This document shows positions 23,696 to 24,150 of a stretch of DNA of 24,150 nt, one piece after another. The stretch covers positions 1-24,150 of the forward strand of contig CAJGDV010000008.1 of the NCBI GenBank assembly GCA_904502155.1, read 5' to 3'. The notes beneath the pieces were generated by a model, which was not told the DNA's origin, did not search any database, and was given only the letters and a program-made list of their open reading frames with translations. Within the stretch, counting starts at the first letter, position 1. The number at the start of each line of letters is the position of its first letter. Source of the DNA: an uncultured Bacilli bacterium (GTDB lineage: Bacteria > Bacillota_I > Bacilli_A > RF39 > UBA660). Both the position numbers and the translations under genes were made by a program.

Positions 23696-24150
23696 TTATT
23701 TCTTTCTTCTTCTATTTATACCTTTATTCCTAATTCTTTATCCTGATTATGAATCATATACTTGGTGGACTAAACCTATTGTTAATGATGATTTATTAAC
23801 TTATGTATCAAGTGATGGTATTTTAAAAATTAAAGATACTAATACTAATAAAGAATATAAAATTGATGAAATAAAACCAGATGATCATAATAATGGATCA
23901 TTATTAGATTATAAAGATGGTTATATTATTTTTTATACAGGACATAATGAAAATAATATTATTAATTATAAAATTTTAGATAAAAAACTGAATATTATTC
24001 AAGAAAATGAAATTAAAATTAATAATAAAATAACTTATATTCAAGCATATAAAATTAATGAAAATAATTTTCAAATATTTTATCGTAGCAATTTATATTC
24101 TTGGGATGTATTATATTTAAATATAGAAGATGAAAAAATAGAAAATTATA
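23679..24150 (+). CDS. Exported protein, 3'-truncated by window edge
   Basis: An open frame from the ATG at 23679 to the window end, at least 157 codons, overlapping the GT-C-like gene by 17 nt. The N-terminus is a signal peptide or anchor (MKKKYSYFFLLLFIPLFLIL). The visible mature part is rich in Asn/Ile/Lys/Tyr and has repeated short strands (LTYVSSDGILKI, YKDGYIIFYTGHNENN, FQIFYRSNLYSWD), suggesting a beta-propeller or similar beta-rich exported domain. GGG in AAAGGGTATA is a weak ribosome binding site, so coupling to the upstream gene is likely. Function unknown. Confidence 0.75.
   Translation, partial: MKKKYSYFFLLLFIPLFLILYPDYESYTWWTKPIVNDDLLTYVSSDGILKIKDTNTNKEYKIDEIKPDDHNNGSLLDYKDGYIIFYTGHNENNIINYKILDKKLNIIQENEIKINNKITYIQAYKINENNFQIFYRSNLYSWDVLYLNIEDEKIENY

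Overview
The window is very AT-rich DNA with short intergenic gaps, strong AGGAGG-type ribosome binding sites, poly-T intrinsic terminators, a lipobox protein, a sortase-anchored surface protein and class III (prepilin-type) signal peptides. This points to a low-GC Gram-positive (Bacillota), probably an uncultured gut-type member of Bacilli/Erysipelotrichia or a relative. That placement is inferred from style, not from a marker gene. TGG encodes Trp in intact reading frames, and every complete gene here ends in TAA or TAG.

Left part (1-10.5 kb), a defence region. It opens with a DNA cytosine-5 methyltransferase cut by the window edge. A separately promoted McrB/McrC pair follows, an arrangement like the LlaJI/BsuMI GTP-dependent restriction-modification systems. 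After a terminator and an AT-rich spacer, a new promoter drives a tight five-gene operon: a small helical protein, a GHKL (MORC/MutL-like) ATPase, an unrecognised 285-aa protein, a 261-aa protein possibly of the DUF6339 type, and an AIPR-family protein with a nuclease-like N-terminus. A stand-alone MNT nucleotidyltransferase domain closes this block. The five-gene unit resembles the MORC/AIPR restriction-like systems but lacks their Z1 helicase and has no methylase of its own. It is the best candidate here for a poorly described protein defence system.

Middle (10.5-12.2 kb). A ~120-nt structured RNA lies directly before a DUF2828 gene, whose product is a Ro60/TROVE-like protein with a vWA MIDAS motif. 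The RNA has a 9-bp outer helix enclosing two hairpins. Each hairpin carries the same 16-nt motif, and the two closing stems differ by a compensatory base-pair change. This looks like an undescribed RNA partner or cis-regulator of a Ro-like protein.

Right part (12.2-24.2 kb), cell-surface and miscellaneous genes. It holds three DUF4230-like membrane or lipoprotein paralogues around a SpaA/thioester/Cna-B surface protein with an NPKTF sorting-like signal, and a small membrane protein. It also holds a DUF2779 protein (Cas4-like nuclease plus DEDD exonuclease), a membrane-bound zinc ribbon protein, a secreted protein of unknown function and a CYTH-like protein. A last run with no visible internal terminator has two small proteins, two tandem pilin-BspA leucine-rich-repeat fusions with identical first 115 residues, a GT-C-like polytopic membrane protein and a truncated exported protein. 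No tRNA, rRNA, CRISPR array, transposase or insertion sequence was recognised.
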